From Monocercomonoides exilis (Eukaryota; Preaxostyla; Oxymonadida; Polymastigidae), in NCBI GenBank assembly GCA_001643675.2, contig LSRY02000064.1, positions 1-64,000 of the forward strand: DNA of 64,000 bases, written 5' to 3'. Shown here in pieces: positions 44,633 through 58,649 of this stretch. Each line of letters opens with the position of its first letter. Within the stretch, counting starts at the first letter, position 1. The notes under the pieces were generated by a model. That model made no database searches. It was given only the letters and a program-made list of their open reading frames with translations, and was not told where the DNA came from. The position numbers and the translations under genes were made by a program.

Positions 44633-47600
44633 ATGAACGCAGAACTGTTGAATGTTTATTCTTTAACGTCTTCACCTTTGGATGCATTCTATTGGTGGTG
44701 CTTCGATGATATGATTTCTATGAATCTGACTTTCAAGCCTTTTCTTAAAAAATTTCGTTCTTTATTAAATGATTCAATTATCATGCCTGCTACATTGCGC
44801 TCTAATTCAATATTGCCAAAACCACTTCCATCACCTTTGTTTCCTCCAAAAGCACTAAATCTTCCTTCATTGTTAGTGTTTCCTCCTACATTACCATTTC
44901 CTATCCTTTCTTCTGATCTTCACAGTTCTGGACAACTTATTCTATCAATTTCTCAAACTGACAAAAAAATTCCATTGAATTCTGCTTTCAATTGTAAAAA
45001 ATTTAAACAAGATAATTCTATTGGAAACCCGAATATTCCTTTGTCCTTTTTTGGATTATATCAAAGGCAATCGATCATGTCAAATTTGGATGGATCTTTA
45101 TTGTCAATTTCATTACTTGATATTTTTCATGAGCATCAGAATGAAGATATCGAATTGAAAACTGATGCAACGAGGAACAACGAATTTAATCATCCAGAAT
45201 GCTCCCAAAAATCGCTATCCACTTTATGCCAAGAGTACTTTTTGTTCAGGCAAATTTATACTTCGTCAAATCATCATTCAATCCTTGAGCCTCAACCAAG
45301 CGAGAAAAATATAGTCTCTCATGAATTATCATATACAATTGAAAATTGTAGCAAAATTCCTCCATCCTTTTCTTTAATGAAAAACATAGCAGATCAAATT
45401 CAAAACGATCAGACAACACCAACATATGAGCCGTTCATAATCGATGTGGTCGAATCAGTCTCAACACTTGATGTTCTTTCTTACTTTAAAAGATTCGTTC
45501 AATCCTCCGAAGCTGAGAAATTGCCATCTTCAGACAACAACTCCCTTGTTGTTTCAACGTTTAGCAAATACATAGAAAGTTATGAGGCTCCCCAGGAATC
45601 GTTGCATGCTCATGGCCCATCCAATGCTTCGTATGAATCATTAACAAGCCTTCCGCACATATCATTACCGTCTTCGTCTTCTCCATCGCCTTCCTGCGCA
45701 TCTGTCTTCTCTTCGATCTCAATGCCGCTTATGATGCAGCCGCTGACGCAGTCTTTCCAGCAGATCTTCGCTTCCATCATTCCGCCATCAATTCCTCCCC
45801 CTCTTCCATCACTGTCTCTGACAGCTTCTGCTTCACTTCCATCGCTAGCTCCTTCCGCACAGCACGCTTCATCATCATCGTCATCTTCTTCTTCTTCTAA
45901 TTCGTCATCGTCATCTTCATCAACATCATCACCTTTTTCTTCAACATCATCTCCACTCCAGCAGAAGCACTCAACAGCTGCAAGTGCATCTTCTACCATT
46001 CCATCTCCTCGAATGAAAAAAGGACCTTCCACATCAACATATCCGCCGCCACCACCATCCTCCTCATCCTCATTCTCCTCATCTCCATCCTCTTTTTCTT
46101 CCTCCTCCTCTTCCTCCTCCTCTTCCTCCTCCTCTTCCTCCTCCTCTTCCTCCTCTTCCTCTTCCTCCTCCTCTTCTTCCTCCTCCTCTTCCTTCTCTCT
46201 CTCATCCACCATGACCTCCAACGCCCACTTCACCGTCTCTGCTTCGCTGACGTCCCGCTTCAGCTCGCTGCGGGAGATGCGCTCGCCGCGCGAAACGGGC
46301 CTGTTTGACGGAGAGCACAGCGACATCCACGGCACGATGCGCTGCCAGGCAGTGCTGGACGCTGAAAGGAGCACTCGGCAGCTTGTGTTTGACGACAGCG
46401 AGGAGTGCGAGGGAAGAGAAGGGAGAGAAGGGAGAGAGGGAAGAGAGGGAAGAGAAGAGAGAGAGGGAAGAGAGGGAAGAGAAGAGAGAGATGAGAGGAG
46501 TGAGGGAGAAAGGGAAGAGGAAGGGAGGTACAGCAGATACAGCAGCAGAGGTGCGTGCAGCGGGAGTGAGGGCAACAGCGAGGACGAAGGGATTGTGGAT
46601 GAAACAAGAACACGCTCCAACTCTGCGCTGCCTTCGCCGTCTGTGTCTGGCGTGCTGCAGACACCTCCAAAGCAGAACAGCAGCCAGTCTGCACGTTCTG
46701 ATGCACAGCAGCAGCAGCAGCAGTATCAACAAGGCAGCAACACGCCAAAGAACTCAAATGTGCTGTCCTATTCTGTCGGTGCCACATCCACACAACATGT
46801 GCCGTTTCAGACTAATTCTACGCACACTCCGATATATCCAGACTCTTCATCATTGGCTTGTGCACAGGCAAATGGGTTGTCTCTTCCTTTGTCTCCAACA
46901 TCTGCGTTATCATCATCGTCATCATCATCTTCTTCTTCTTCTTCATCTTGTTCTTCTTCAGCATCATCACAATTATACCCTTCCTCCACAACTCCTCCTT
47001 CTTCTTCCACTTCATCTGCTCCTTCTCTTCTTCCTCTTCCTCCCGTCCCAACATCCACACTCCCCCCTCCTTTCTCCTTCACTGCCCAGTTTGTCCAGTC
47101 CTCATATTCCGCCAGCCGCCCGTTCTATTCTTCTCTTCGGCCGCAGCGCGGATTAAACGGCCTTTCCTCGCTCCCCCTCCCTTCGCTCTCCCCGCTCTCC
47201 TCCTCCTCCCTCTTCCTCTCTGTGCCTCTTGTCTCTGGCGCATACACTCACGCCTTCTTCAGCGAGTGGGCAGCTGAGCGGAGCAAGCTGATGAGGCAGG
47301 ACAGTCACACACGCAGGCTGAGGGCAGACAGACAGCTGGAGACGCTGAGAAGGATGACGCTGATGCGGATGCGAGCAGACGGGAGAGGAGGAGCCTTTGG
47401 CAGCTCGGGTGACCACGAGTACCTCTTCCGCTGGCGCATCGACGAGAACAAAATAAGATCCCTCGCCTCGCAGCCTCCCTCACCGCTGCCGTCGCCTCAT
47501 TTTGTGGGGAAGGCGGGGGAGGCCGGAAAGGAGACGGAGAAGATGGGGACTTCTGATGGAGCGCTTTCTTCTCCAGTGTCTTCGAATAAGAAGCTTTCGT

Positions 47601-50600
47601 TGAATACACCGTCATCATCATCTTCTTCTTCCTCCTCTTCCTCTTCCTCTTCTTCTTCTTCCCACACTTCATCCCCACCATCATCAACAACACCACTTCA
47701 GCCATCGCACTCGAAATCTGCCTCGTGCATTGCATCTTCTGCTGTTCTTTCTGTGTCGACTGCATCCATTTCATTGCTGACAGACAAGATGATACAGACA
47801 CACTTCCCTTTGACACACAAAGCACTCTCAATCATCCTCTCTTCATTCACATCTCAGCAACTCCCTTCGCTTTCCTCTGTCTTCTGCGCTGCTTCTGCTT
47901 CTGCTTCTGCTTCAAACACATCAAAAATATCATTTTCATCATCATCATCTTCTTCTTCCTCCTCCTCCTCCTCTTCTTCTTCTTCTTCAACTCATCTTCC
48001 AACACTTTCTCAACTACACTCCAAATATCTCCCAAATGCTCCAATTGAATCCACATCCAAATACTTTGGCGTGTCTCCATTTGTCACAACAGACACCCTC
48101 TTCCGCCTGCTCATCCCCAGCAACATCATCCAAAGTGTCATCAACCAATCATTTTCTCCTTCTCCTTCTTCTTCTTCTTCTTCTTCTTCTTCTTCTTCTT
48201 CTTCTTCCTCTTCCTCTTCTTCCCTTGCTGACTCCACCGTTTTCCAACCATATCCATCTCATCTGCCTGTCTCTTCTGCTGATGCTATCCATCGCTCCCA
48301 CATAATCGATGCTCGGCTGGCTGCAATGATCATAAGACAGATCCTTCCACTCACTCCCATCTTGTTCGCCTTTGCCAACCACAACACACTCAACACCATC
48401 CCTTCTTCTTCTTCTTCCTCCTCCTCCTCCTCTCCCTCTGCTTCCTCTTCCTCCTCCTCTTCTTCTGCTTCTGCTTCAAGTGCTATTGATTCATCGTCTT
48501 CTGCAGCTTTTTCTGAGCCTGCTGAGTATTTGACACTGAACTCACTCGTTAATTCTCTCTTTCTTGTTTCTGGTTCAAAACCACATTCTCAGACAACTTC
48601 ATCATCTTCTTCTTCTTCTTCTTCCTCTTCCTCTTTCCCAAATTATTCCAACTATTCCTCTTCATCCCACCTTCCACCGTCTCTATCTCCCTCTCCGCTC
48701 GAAAGCTGCTCGTCATTCGCACTCAGCACTGCCCCTTCGCACGTCACCAACTTTCCCCCCAGCTTCATCCACCTCCTCCAAGTTGACAACCCACACTCCC
48801 TTCTCCACTCACCACACTTCGGAATGGTCTTTGCTCGAACAGCTGTCGGCAGACGAGAGCAAACAATTGCTGGCTCCAATGTGCTCTCTTCGCTGTCTTC
48901 TGCATCTGCATCTGCTTCTGCTTCTTCTTCTTCTCTTTTTGGCACACGCAATTTTGCTCCTCTTCTCAATTCATTTCCTTCTTCTTCTTCTTCTTCTTCC
49001 TCTGGTTCTGTTGTCAAGCGCTCTCTTCAGAACAGACGAGGCACAGTTGCCAACGACTCCCGTGGCTATTCGTCTGGTCTGTCGATGATGCTGATGATGG
49101 CTGAAGCAGAGCGCCACGCTGCTCAAAGAAGCAACAAACATCACTCAGACAATATTCACATGGGGAATTTGCCTTATTCTTCTTCTTCTTCTTCTTCTTC
49201 CTCCTCCTCCTCTTCTTCTTCTTCTTCTTCTTCTTCTTCTTCAAAAGGCTTTTCTCAGCCAGGGATTCCGCCAGTGCTGATATCCAACTCGCCACGTGGG
49301 TCTGTTGCTTCTCTGCAGTCGCCTGGCTCAGTCACACCAACAGACACATTCGCCTCAACTTCTCTGTCACCCCGCCGCTCAACAAGCATATCTTCTCCTT
49401 CTTCCCTCGTTTATTCACCTGTTCTGCCGTATGCTCAGCAGCAGATGCCTCCTTCTTTAGCACCTTCTTCTTCCTCTTCCTCCTCTTCTTCTTCCTTTCA
49501 GAACGAGCAGCTTTCCCGCTCTTCTCTTGTGCTGTCGTCTGAGCTGTTTCTGCCAGGCGCTCTGGTTCTGTCTGTTCCACATTGGCAGATCTGCGACGAG
49601 ACAAGGAGGGTGCAGCGGCACATTCTGAAGAGGATCAGGAGAGAAAAGAGAGAAAGAGAGAAAGAGAGGAGGAAGGAGGAGATGCAGAGGGAGAGAGAAA
49701 GAGAGAGAGAGAAGGAGAAGGAGCTTATAGACAGCTCTGAGAGCCACACCACAAACAGCCAGTCTATCCATTCACTGAATAACAATTGGTCAATAAAAGA
49801 GGCAGAAGAGAAGAAGACTGCAATGATAGCAGCTGCTCCATCTTCAGATTCTCAAAGCATCGAAAGCTGTCGCAATCATTCACAGCAATCTTTGTTCAAA
49901 CAGCATGATGAAGTGAAAATGCCAAATAACAGCAAAACAGATGCTGTTGATGTGCCAGTGAAAATCACTGAACAAGATTCAGTTGCTGAGCCTCTGCTGT
50001 TTCTGCATCTGGCACAGACATCTGCTGCACTGTGTTCAGAACAACAGCAACAACAATCACAGTTGGCATCTGAATTTGAGGCACATTCATCAGCCTCCAG
50101 CGACAGCATCTCTTGTTCTTTGCCTGTTGTGGCAGAAAACATGGCGTCTTTTCGTGCTTCGACTTCTTCCACTTCTTCTTCGTGTAAATCACTAAACACT
50201 CAAAGCACCAGCTTCATTTCATCTGACTCGTCTCCTCAGTCCAGTCGTTTGTTTGAGCGTCCTTCTCTGCAAAGGCTGAGGGCGCTTCAAAGCAGAACAG
50301 AAGGAACAGTCCTTGGCGAGCTTATTTCGATTATTGTGCGTCCTCTAATAGAACCCTCCAAAGACAGCTCTTTTGATGCTTCTGTTCCACGCCATTCTGC
50401 TTCTCCTGCACAAATTGCTGCCTCTTCCTCAAAAGCAGAAGAAATGCCATCATCCTTCAAAACACCCAACACTGTTGACACATCCATCAGCCCAAAGCCT
50501 TCTGTTTCACCAGCGTTGCCTTCTTCTCCAATTGAAAGCACAGAACACGATTCGAAACAGCCCGTTTCTCCGTCTGTTCGCTTTGCCGATGCGATTTTTG

Positions 50601-53600
50601 CGTTTTTGAGACGTTTGTCGTCGCATCTGCTGGCGCAGGCACCGCAGCCGCTGTGGGTCACACGCTTCAAACAAGGCAGGCCTGATTATCTGGTTGATGC
50701 AAGCATCCACTCAAAGGTTGCTCAATATACGCAGAAGAGTGAAGATGGCAAAGAAAGAAATGCTCAAAGCAAATTAGGTCAGTTTGGTAGTTCTTCTGTT
50801 TTTGAAGAGCTGATTGTGAGTGAAAAGGGAAGCGATATGCTTGTGGAAGCGCTGGGCCTTGTGCTGTTTGAGATGATGAAGGAGTTGGGGATTGAAGGAA
50901 TGAGCAAAGAGGAAAGAGAAGAGATCGCTGTGAGAGTGAAAAAGGAGCTGGAAAGAGAAAAAGAAAAGATGAGGAAAAAAGAGGAGAAAAAGAGAAAGAA
51001 AAAAGAGGAGAAGGAAAGACTGAAGCGGATGAAGAAAATGATTGCAGAACAAAACGGAACTTTGAAAGAACTCAAAAGCGAAAAAGATCAGACGAAGCTT
51101 AACAAACAGAAAGAAGAGCTAAAATCCTCTTTGAAGCCAGCAAAAGACGAAGGGGCAAGCAAACTGAGCAAAAGCGGAACAAAAGTGAAAGTCACACCTA
51201 CACCTCCTCCACCAACATCTGACCCGACATTCATCAGCTCAGCAGACATTCCACTGACTGCGTCTCTTCCCAGCACAACAAGCAGCATTCTGCAGAAGAA
51301 GACTGCAGCTGAAGCTGAAGGGAAGGAAGGAGCAAACAGCGAGGCACAGAAATCGCAGGGCAAAGAAGAGGGCAATAAGAAGTCGCAGGATGCGAAAAGA
51401 ACATCTACAATTGTGGGTGTTGCAGCGTATGTGAGCGATCTTGCTGCTTCTGCTGAGAATAAGAATGAAACTTCAAAGGCATCTGAACAGAAAGAAAGTG
51501 AGGTCAAAACAAAGGAAGCGAATGATCAAAACATCAACGTCAAAAGTGAAAAGCAAGACGGAAAAGCTAAAGACGCGAAAAATGACAGTAAAGACACTCA
51601 TCAAAAGGAAAATGACACAGAAGATGAGAACAATGATTCACATGCTTCTGAGAAGATTGATTGTATTTCGCAATTCTTTGTGGCGCTTATGAAAGGCTGG
51701 GCAGAAATGCAACGAGAAAACGAAGCGCTTAGAAATGTGCGTGAAAGAAGAGAGAAAATACTCCAAAAGGAGCAGGAAGCAGCATATGTGAAGCAGATCA
51801 AGTGTGAATTGGAGCGAAGAAGAGAAGAAAAAGAGAAGAAGAAGGCAAAAAGAGAGAGTTTGAAGCGGAAGCTGAGCGAGAAAGAAGCACGCAGAGTACA
51901 GAGAGCAGTCAAAAGGGCTCAACGAATGGAACATAAAGAAGGGAAAGAAGAAGGGAAAGAGGTAGAAGAGTTGGATATGGTAGATGACGAGGATGACAGT
52001 CAAGCAGAGCAAACGAATGTGGAAGAAGAGCTCTCAACAAGCGATGCAGAGGAGTTTATCCTGAGGGATGAAGAGGAAGAAGAGAGAAGAAAAGTGGAGC
52101 TGTCGCCTGCTTCCTTTGAGCGAGAAAAACAGCAACTGCAGCATCTGCGACAGATCCTGCTGACTGGCATCACGCCTGCTGTTGTTGACACAGAACAGCA
52201 TTTATCAGCTCTCCCAACATCTCCTCATTCTTCTCTTTGTTCACCAAAAGCTCCGCACAGAAGAGACAACCAGTCATCAGCACCATCCACACCTTCGCCT
52301 CTCGTATCGTCTCCTCAGCTGGCAAGCACAACAACCACACAAATTCCATTTCTTCCACAATCCATCTCGTTTCCTCCGCTTCCTTCATCACATTCTGTTT
52401 CTGCAACTGCACCTTCCACCCCTAAAACAGCGAAATCGTCTCTATCCTCTTCCAACACAGCCACTTTATCTGCTTCTTACTCTTCTCATCCCTCTGTACT
52501 TCCCTTGGATTCTTCCATTTCTTCTCTTCCTGTCCATCCTCTTCGCCCGGCACCTCCGCTGTCTTCGTCGCAGCTGATCTCAGCCTGCCGCGGGGGAATG
52601 CTTTGGGGTGAAATATCAGCCGAGCTCTTTTGGAAGAGGTGCAACTGGCACGAGTCCACTCGAATGCTTGGCAATTCTGCTTCAAACAGCAGAAATCAAA
52701 GTGAATGTGCGCAAGAGGAACTACTGAGCGATACAGAGGAAGAAAACGTGGCAGCACTGCAAAAACAAGAGAATAGCTTGGAACAGCAGAAGAAGCAAAA
52801 ACAAGAAGTGCTGCTTCGAATGCAATTGTTTGAAACGGATTTGCTTCTGTTTGATTGGAACTGCCTTTTCCCGTTCTTTCTCTTCTTTCTTGATCTCCCT
52901 CATCCACAATTGCAATCAATCCCACTGCGTCTGTTTAAGCTTCTTTCGTCTTTGTTTTCCTCTTCTCTTCTTCTGCTGCCAGATGTTCCTGTTCAAGCTC
53001 CATCTCGGAAATTGCAGAGCGCAAGCAGAGAATCAGCATTGCTTCAAAATTATGAACCAGAGAATGTTTCACCTTTGATGCCAAATTCAGATACATCCTG
53101 TGAAACCAACGAGAATGATCCTCAAATGCAGCTTTCTCATCTTTTGAAAGACAAAGAATTGCTCAGACCAAGCAGCTCTTCTCTTTTGCCTGCAAATGAC
53201 ACGTTTAATTCATTATCAACATCTTCAGCTTCTTCCAAAGAGCTTCTGTTCACACTCCCCAGTGCCCCTCCTAGTCTCCTCTCTGCTCTTTTCTCGAGTG
53301 TTCTGTGGCTGTGGACACGGCTCTACGCAAACTCACTCTGCGAGTCAAAATCCAACTCCCTCCTTCTTCTCAGAAACTGCATCGGAACTCTTCGCCACTT
53401 TACCACAGTTGGAGGCTGCTGCGATGCAGACAGCAGCTCCACGCTTTCGACTGATCCTTCACAGAAAGGAGTGACAATCACTGCGCTTATGCACGATGTT
53501 GATCTCCGCCTGCTGTTCTGGCTGTGGGAGGAGACATACAGGAGCGATGCAGAGGCTGAAAGCTGGCTTGTGCAGGTGATGGTTTCGTGTGTGTATGCAG

Positions 53601-56521
53601 ACATGCATCTGCTCCATCGCTCCACAATCAGATCAGAGTTGGGAGGCATCGAGCCATTTGTGGAGATGTACATATGGAGCTCTTCAGTCTCCAGCAGACG
53701 AAATGCGTTTTCGGTGATATTTGACTGGATTGTCGCAAACATTGCAGAGGAGGACGAGGAGAAGACGGAAAAGCAGATAAGAGAAAGAGAGCAGATTCAA
53801 CAGGAATCGACTTCCTCCTTTTTGATGAACGCATCTTCGCATCGCGATGCATCCGCTTCATCATCACCTCAAATTCCCAACTTTGCTGCCTCCTCCTCTT
53901 CTTCTCCGTACATAACAGCGCCAGACACGCGCCTCATCACCCAGGAATCTGTCGATGTTTTGTTTGAGTTTCTGCGCAGAGTGGACTGTGCAGAGTCTGC
54001 GACGGAGCTGTTTGTTGGGTCAAATGTACACTTCTTTGCTGAGGACGGGACAGCTGCCCTGGTCGAACTGCTGTTCTTGGCGAAGATTATGCCGAAGTGG
54101 AAGGAGCAGCCGTGGATAGAGTCGCACCATGTGAACAAAAGACTCTTGATCGCATTCTGCCATTCACTTACAGAATTAGCTTTGAAATACGCAAAAGTTT
54201 GTCATTTTTTTGTTTTTGTGTATATTTACGTAATTATTTGACTGTTTTTATGAAATTGTATTGGTCTTATTTCTATTTAATAATCTTATTCTTCCGTTTA
54301 ATAACTTGCTATTTATTTCATTAGATGAGCACCAAAATGCAGCAAATGCTTCCTCGTCTTGTGTCTCGATGCGACAACATCATTCTATTTCTGGATGAGA
54401 TGCTTTCACTCTTTTTGAACTCAGACAGCAGCCATCAGAAGGAGGCAGTGAATGTCATAATGTCCCTGATTGTGGTGCTGTCACACACATCTGTGTCGCA
54501 ATGGCGTGTGCTCTTCCGCGAGTCTGAGAGAGCATTTGCAGCAGTGTATGGCATTTCGTGTGTGGATGTGGTGAATCTCTGGAGGGACATCGTGGGACTT
54601 GCAAGAATCCCGACAGAAACGGTGACAAACTCAGAAAATCAAAACAGAGCAGCCAATCAGAGGACACAAAATGCAGTAGATGAATCCTCACCAGTAAACA
54701 AAGCAGCGTCAGATGCTGTTTCATTCACTGTGTGCTCGTCTCTTCCCTTGTGCCCCGTCCTTGCTCTGCTGTGGAGCGCTCCTTCTGGTTGCTTCCACCG
54801 CAGGCATTGCCACAACCCTGTGCATTCTCAGCCGTTCAGCTGCTCCTTTTCTGGATGCAGTGCTTCTCTTCTTTCCTTCTCAGCGCTTATTCTGATTGTT
54901 AACACATTATATGACGTGTTCATTGGAAGAGGCCATATCATCAGAAATGAAAATGCTCGCTGGGCAACAGGTGCGGTGCTGAGCGGAGAAATCAATATTT
55001 GCTATCCAAAAGAAAAGATGGCTGACAGAATAACAACAGTGATAGCTAACTCGGATGATTTGTGCAAGAAAGAAATGCAGCTGAACAGCGGATGTGGAAT
55101 GACCCTTCACGAGATACTCGATTTTTCACTTACGGAATCAAAAATAGACCTGTTGCATTTCATTGAAGATCCTTCATCTGAAACATATTCTTCATTAACT
55201 TCTGTTGCTTGTGAAAGCAATGTGCCCTCTCTTTCTCACAATTCACTTCATCATTTCCATCAGCTCCAACATCTTTCTCATCCCTCGTTTGTTCTGTCCC
55301 GCTTGTTCCGTCGCATCTGGATGGTCGGAAAGAGCCACATGCCTCTTCCAGGCGATCCCCGTCATCTCTTCTTCATGATGTCTGTTTTCAACACAGTTGC
55401 ACTTGCAACAGAAACCATTTTAGCGCAGAGGACTGTCGAGCGGAATGTCTTTAAGCAATTCGCTTGTGACGGAAGCACAGGGCAGTTTGAATGTGATAGA
55501 AGCAAAGATATCGAAGATGCATACAACTTCGAATCTCATGAAGCGTACACCCCGTTTGCATATGTGTTGAACAAGGCAGGACTTCTTTCAGAAACAAGCG
55601 TTGGCGCATCGAAGAAAGCAGACATTCCACACTCTTTTTCATATGCACTGACCCTCTGTGAAGCGAAAGAAGAAGAAGAAGCGCTTGTTTCTTGTCTCGT
55701 TCAATTGTTTGAAATTCTTTTGAAAGATATCGCCTTCTTACCTGCTTCTCATCGTTTAAGCATCTCCTCTCTAACAGCATTTCATCAAACAAATTCTTCA
55801 CATCGCACTTCACCTGCTGCAGCACCTCTTTCATCATCTTCTTCTTCTCCTTCTTCTTCAGCATCTGCTCTGATGTCTATTCTTCTTCCATCAACTCCTT
55901 CATTTTCGGGTTCTCTCTCTTCTATTTCGTCTTCCTGGCACTCACCAATCTCCCGTGGCTGCGACACAAGTCTGTCGTTGTTTGCTTTGGGATGCACTTC
56001 GATTACTCCTCTTCCTATCTGCTTTGCCAACCCGCTTGTCCTCAAAGCTGTTGTGTTGCTTTGCAGCACGCTTTGCGCAAAGAACGTGCTGAATTCAGAA
56101 GATGCGCTTGGTGAAGTTGATTATTGCCTCAGTCTCGTAGAGAAACGGAAGCTGGGCGTCGTGAGTCTGCTGATGTGGTCACATCAGCTGCTTTTGGGCG
56201 TTAGGAAAATCCACGAAGACGATTTCGCGTTTTTGAAATCGCTAATAAAAGGTTACAACCCAGAATTGGCATTGTATGTGAAGTTTTTTATTTTTGGACA
56301 TGATTCAGCATTATCTTTTGACAATTCAATTTTTTTTTCTCCAATTTCCATGTGAATTAACATTGATACATTTTTCATTTTTTTTTAGCTTTGCATCGCA
56401 AATTATGAGAGAATGCCTGTCCCTCCATCGGCATGACACGTATGATCGTCTCACTCAATCAGTTGTGGCTTCAGCGTCAGAAAGCAGTTTGTTTTTATTA
56501 TTTCACTGTATTTTGATTTAA
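44633..56521 (+). CDS. Giant serine-rich protein with charged coiled coils and helical C-terminus (3 exons, about 3,881 aa)
   Basis: Exons 44633-54196, 54325-56273 and 56389-56521 join in frame to a TAA. Residues 1-300 are ordinary sequence. From about 300 to 1,650 there are many serine homopolymers (some over 25 residues) between short conserved-looking blocks. Arg/Glu/Lys coiled coils lie near 1,660-1,700, 2,100-2,140 and 2,370-2,430. From about 2,780 on the protein is helical and hydrophobic (DLLLFDWNCLFPFFLFFLDL, ELGGIEPFVEMYIW, FDWIVANIAEEDEEKTEKQI), perhaps HEAT-like repeats. No enzymatic domain recognised. DNA is AT-rich at the start and GC-balanced from about 45,600. The antisense strand is also open over poly-Ser (poly-Glu), a shadow. 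A scaffold is possible; function unknown. Confidence 0.8.
46075..46195 (+). repeat. (TCC/TCT)n serine-codon microsatellite
   Basis: Pure pyrimidine run of CTCCTCTTC units encoding more than 35 consecutive Ser. Further tracts of the same kind lie at 47,610-47,665, 47,935-47,990, 48,160-48,225, 48,400-48,480, 48,600-48,640 and 49,175-49,245. They are likely length-polymorphic. Confidence 0.9.
46410..46535 (+). repeat. Polypurine imperfect tandem repeat within the giant gene
   Basis: GAAGGGAGAGAAGGGAGAGA-type repeats, almost purely A/G over about 120 nt, encoding REGREGREEREGREER. It lies 215 bp downstream of a pure pyrimidine tract. The two together could form triplex DNA. Confidence 0.8.
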
Positions 56522-56905
56522 TAATTTCTTTATTAAAAATGAATTCATTCTACAAAATTCGAATGATTTTGATTCACTCTTTTTTTGTGTCATTTTAGAT
56601 GACTTTAAACGACTGTCCAATGCCTATTTCTTTATGAGCCCCCTCTTTTAACAACTTGTTCAATTCTTTTGTTTGTGTTTTATTGAATCATATCACGTAT
56701 ATATTTTTCAAACTTTTTTATTTGCTCAAAGCGTTGTTATGTGATCATATCACCGTCCAAAAACAATGTGAAAGATCAGGCAACTGAAAGACAAAAACGA
56801 AAACTCTAAATAAAAATAAAAATTCTATTCCGTTAATAATTGCAAGTCTATTAAGAACTACCAATAGGAGATTCCAATGTTTTTTTATTGCTTCAACGCA
56901 ACACT
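56522..56905. other. Convergent intergenic region
   Basis: Short AT-rich gap between the giant gene and the alcohol dehydrogenase gene. Nothing recognised. Confidence 0.6.
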
Positions 56906-58400
56906 TTATTTTGATGCAAGTCTAACCCAATCAACAACGTCGTTTTCTTCCAGCTTTCCATTCGAGCCCTGGTATTTCTTTGCAAAGTACCGCTTGGCCA
57001 ACACTTTGGCTTCTTCTTCATTCAACTCCTCGCAAACGGTATCGTCTTTTCCTTTGGAGCAGGTAAGCATCATTTTGTATGCTTTTGATTCGTGTTCAAG
57101 TTGGCTGAATCTTGTTGGTGCACCCCAGCTTTGGAAGAGACGCTCCATCGCATCGACACCTTCGAGAACGTCTCCGCTTTTGATGCCAAACACATTGCGT
57201 GACAGCCGCCGCAGCACAGCAAGATGAGGCTTGCGACGTTGGACGACTGTTTCCGAAGGAGTTTGTGAAGATGACGGTGCTGAAGAATCTGTCACTTTGT
57301 GCTTCATAACCCAGCGGATATACGACGGAAGCAGAATCGCCAATCCAGTTCCGTGGCTCAGCTCAGGATACATTGAAGAAAGTGCATGCTCCAACATGTG
57401 TGTTGCCCAGTCTCCGCTGTTGAGAGCAACTTGTGCAACTCCGTTTAATCCAAGAGTCGCTGCCCAGCAGAGATTGGCTCTTGCTGTGTAATCACTTGGA
57501 TTGTGCTGCAACTTGTTTGTGGCTTGGATGATGGTCAGAATTAAAGATTCTGCAAGAGCTATTGTTGTTTCTTCAAATCTGTTTTATTTTTTTCAAAGAA
57601 TAAGAAATATTAACCTATAAGCACATTAATAAATCAAACCCTTCAGCACCAAGAATTCCTTCAACGCAATGAACAATAGCATCAATGGCTCCATCCTTTG
57701 TTGTACGCCATGGCAGAGAATATTGTGCTTGTGGATCAATTGTTGTGGCAACTGGGAACAATGATTGATGTTTCAAATTCCATTTTTTATCGTTGTTCGT
57801 AACAACGCATCCCATATTCATTTCAGATCCAGTTGCTGAAACCGTGCACACAACAAAAAGAGGATATATTTTTTCTGTGAGAGCTGAAAGCCCTTCAAAG
57901 CATTGCCAAATATCAGGATGATCAATTCCACCTGCAATTGCTTTACAAGTATCAATAACACTTCCTCCTCCAACGGCAAGAATTGCAGTGATTGCTACAC
58001 ATTATTTATTAAAAGATTCTAGAAATAAAGCAACAGTTAGAAAACAAAAGAATTTATACCAGGAGATGATTTTCTCACAATTTCTATTCCTTCGTAAACT
58101 TTTGAAAGAACTGGATTTGGTTGCACTCCCCACAATTCTGTCCACTCAACGCCATTTTCCTTTAACGATTGAGTCACTTCCTAATTATAAAAATCATAAG
58201 TCTTCATGTGAACTTAATAATTTTCTGACCTCGTAAACTCCATTCTTTTTAATTGAACCTCCACCAGCAACGAGAAGAACGTTTGTATGCTTCCTCATTG
58301 AAATCTCTTTTCCAATCTGCTTGTTCATTCCCTTTCCAAAGAGGATTTTTGTGGCTTTTATACAAATTGACATACATTTGAAAATGATTGAAAACAGCAT
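56906..58400 (-). CDS. Iron-dependent alcohol dehydrogenase, butanol dehydrogenase/YqhD class (4 exons, about 435-444 aa)
   Basis: Reduces aldehydes or oxidises alcohols with NAD(P)H and a bound metal, as expected for anaerobic fermentation. Exons are 58400-58230, 58180-58060, 57994-57625 and 57578-56906, ending in TAA; introns are 46-65 bp. Landmarks are TKILFGKG, LLVAGGGSIKKNGVY and GVQPNP. The dinucleotide-site motif AVGGGSVIDTCKAI and VSATGSEMN follow. Metal-ligand regions are DAIVHCVE (Asp and His) and THMLEHALSSMYPELSHGTG (two His). The order and KKNGVY motif match the BDH/YqhD subfamily rather than the FucO type. Start is ATG 58,400, or ATG 58,373 if the extra hydrophobic residues are untranslated. 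A bacterial origin is likely, but the introns show it is long resident. Confidence 0.92.
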
Positions 58401-58649
58401 ATATTGATTGATATAGATCTTAAAATATCATGATAGAAAATCACACGATTGTAAAAAGAGAATGCATCCAATGAAGATGGTGGTTGTGCTGTTATATCTT
58501 TGTGTTCAGACATTTATTGATCTGTCGACCAGAATTATTCTCATGAGACTTAAAAAAGGATTCAAAAAAACTCTCAATAATTATTGGTTCGAAATTAACT
58601 CATAGTGATGTGGCAAACCCGCACATTTGCATAAACCCGCACACTAAGG

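Noticed and set aside
45610-46620. Antisense 336 aa ORF with a long poly-Glu run
   Set aside because: It is the reverse reading of poly-serine codons of the giant gene. Similar antisense Glu/Arg frames occur under every Ser tract.
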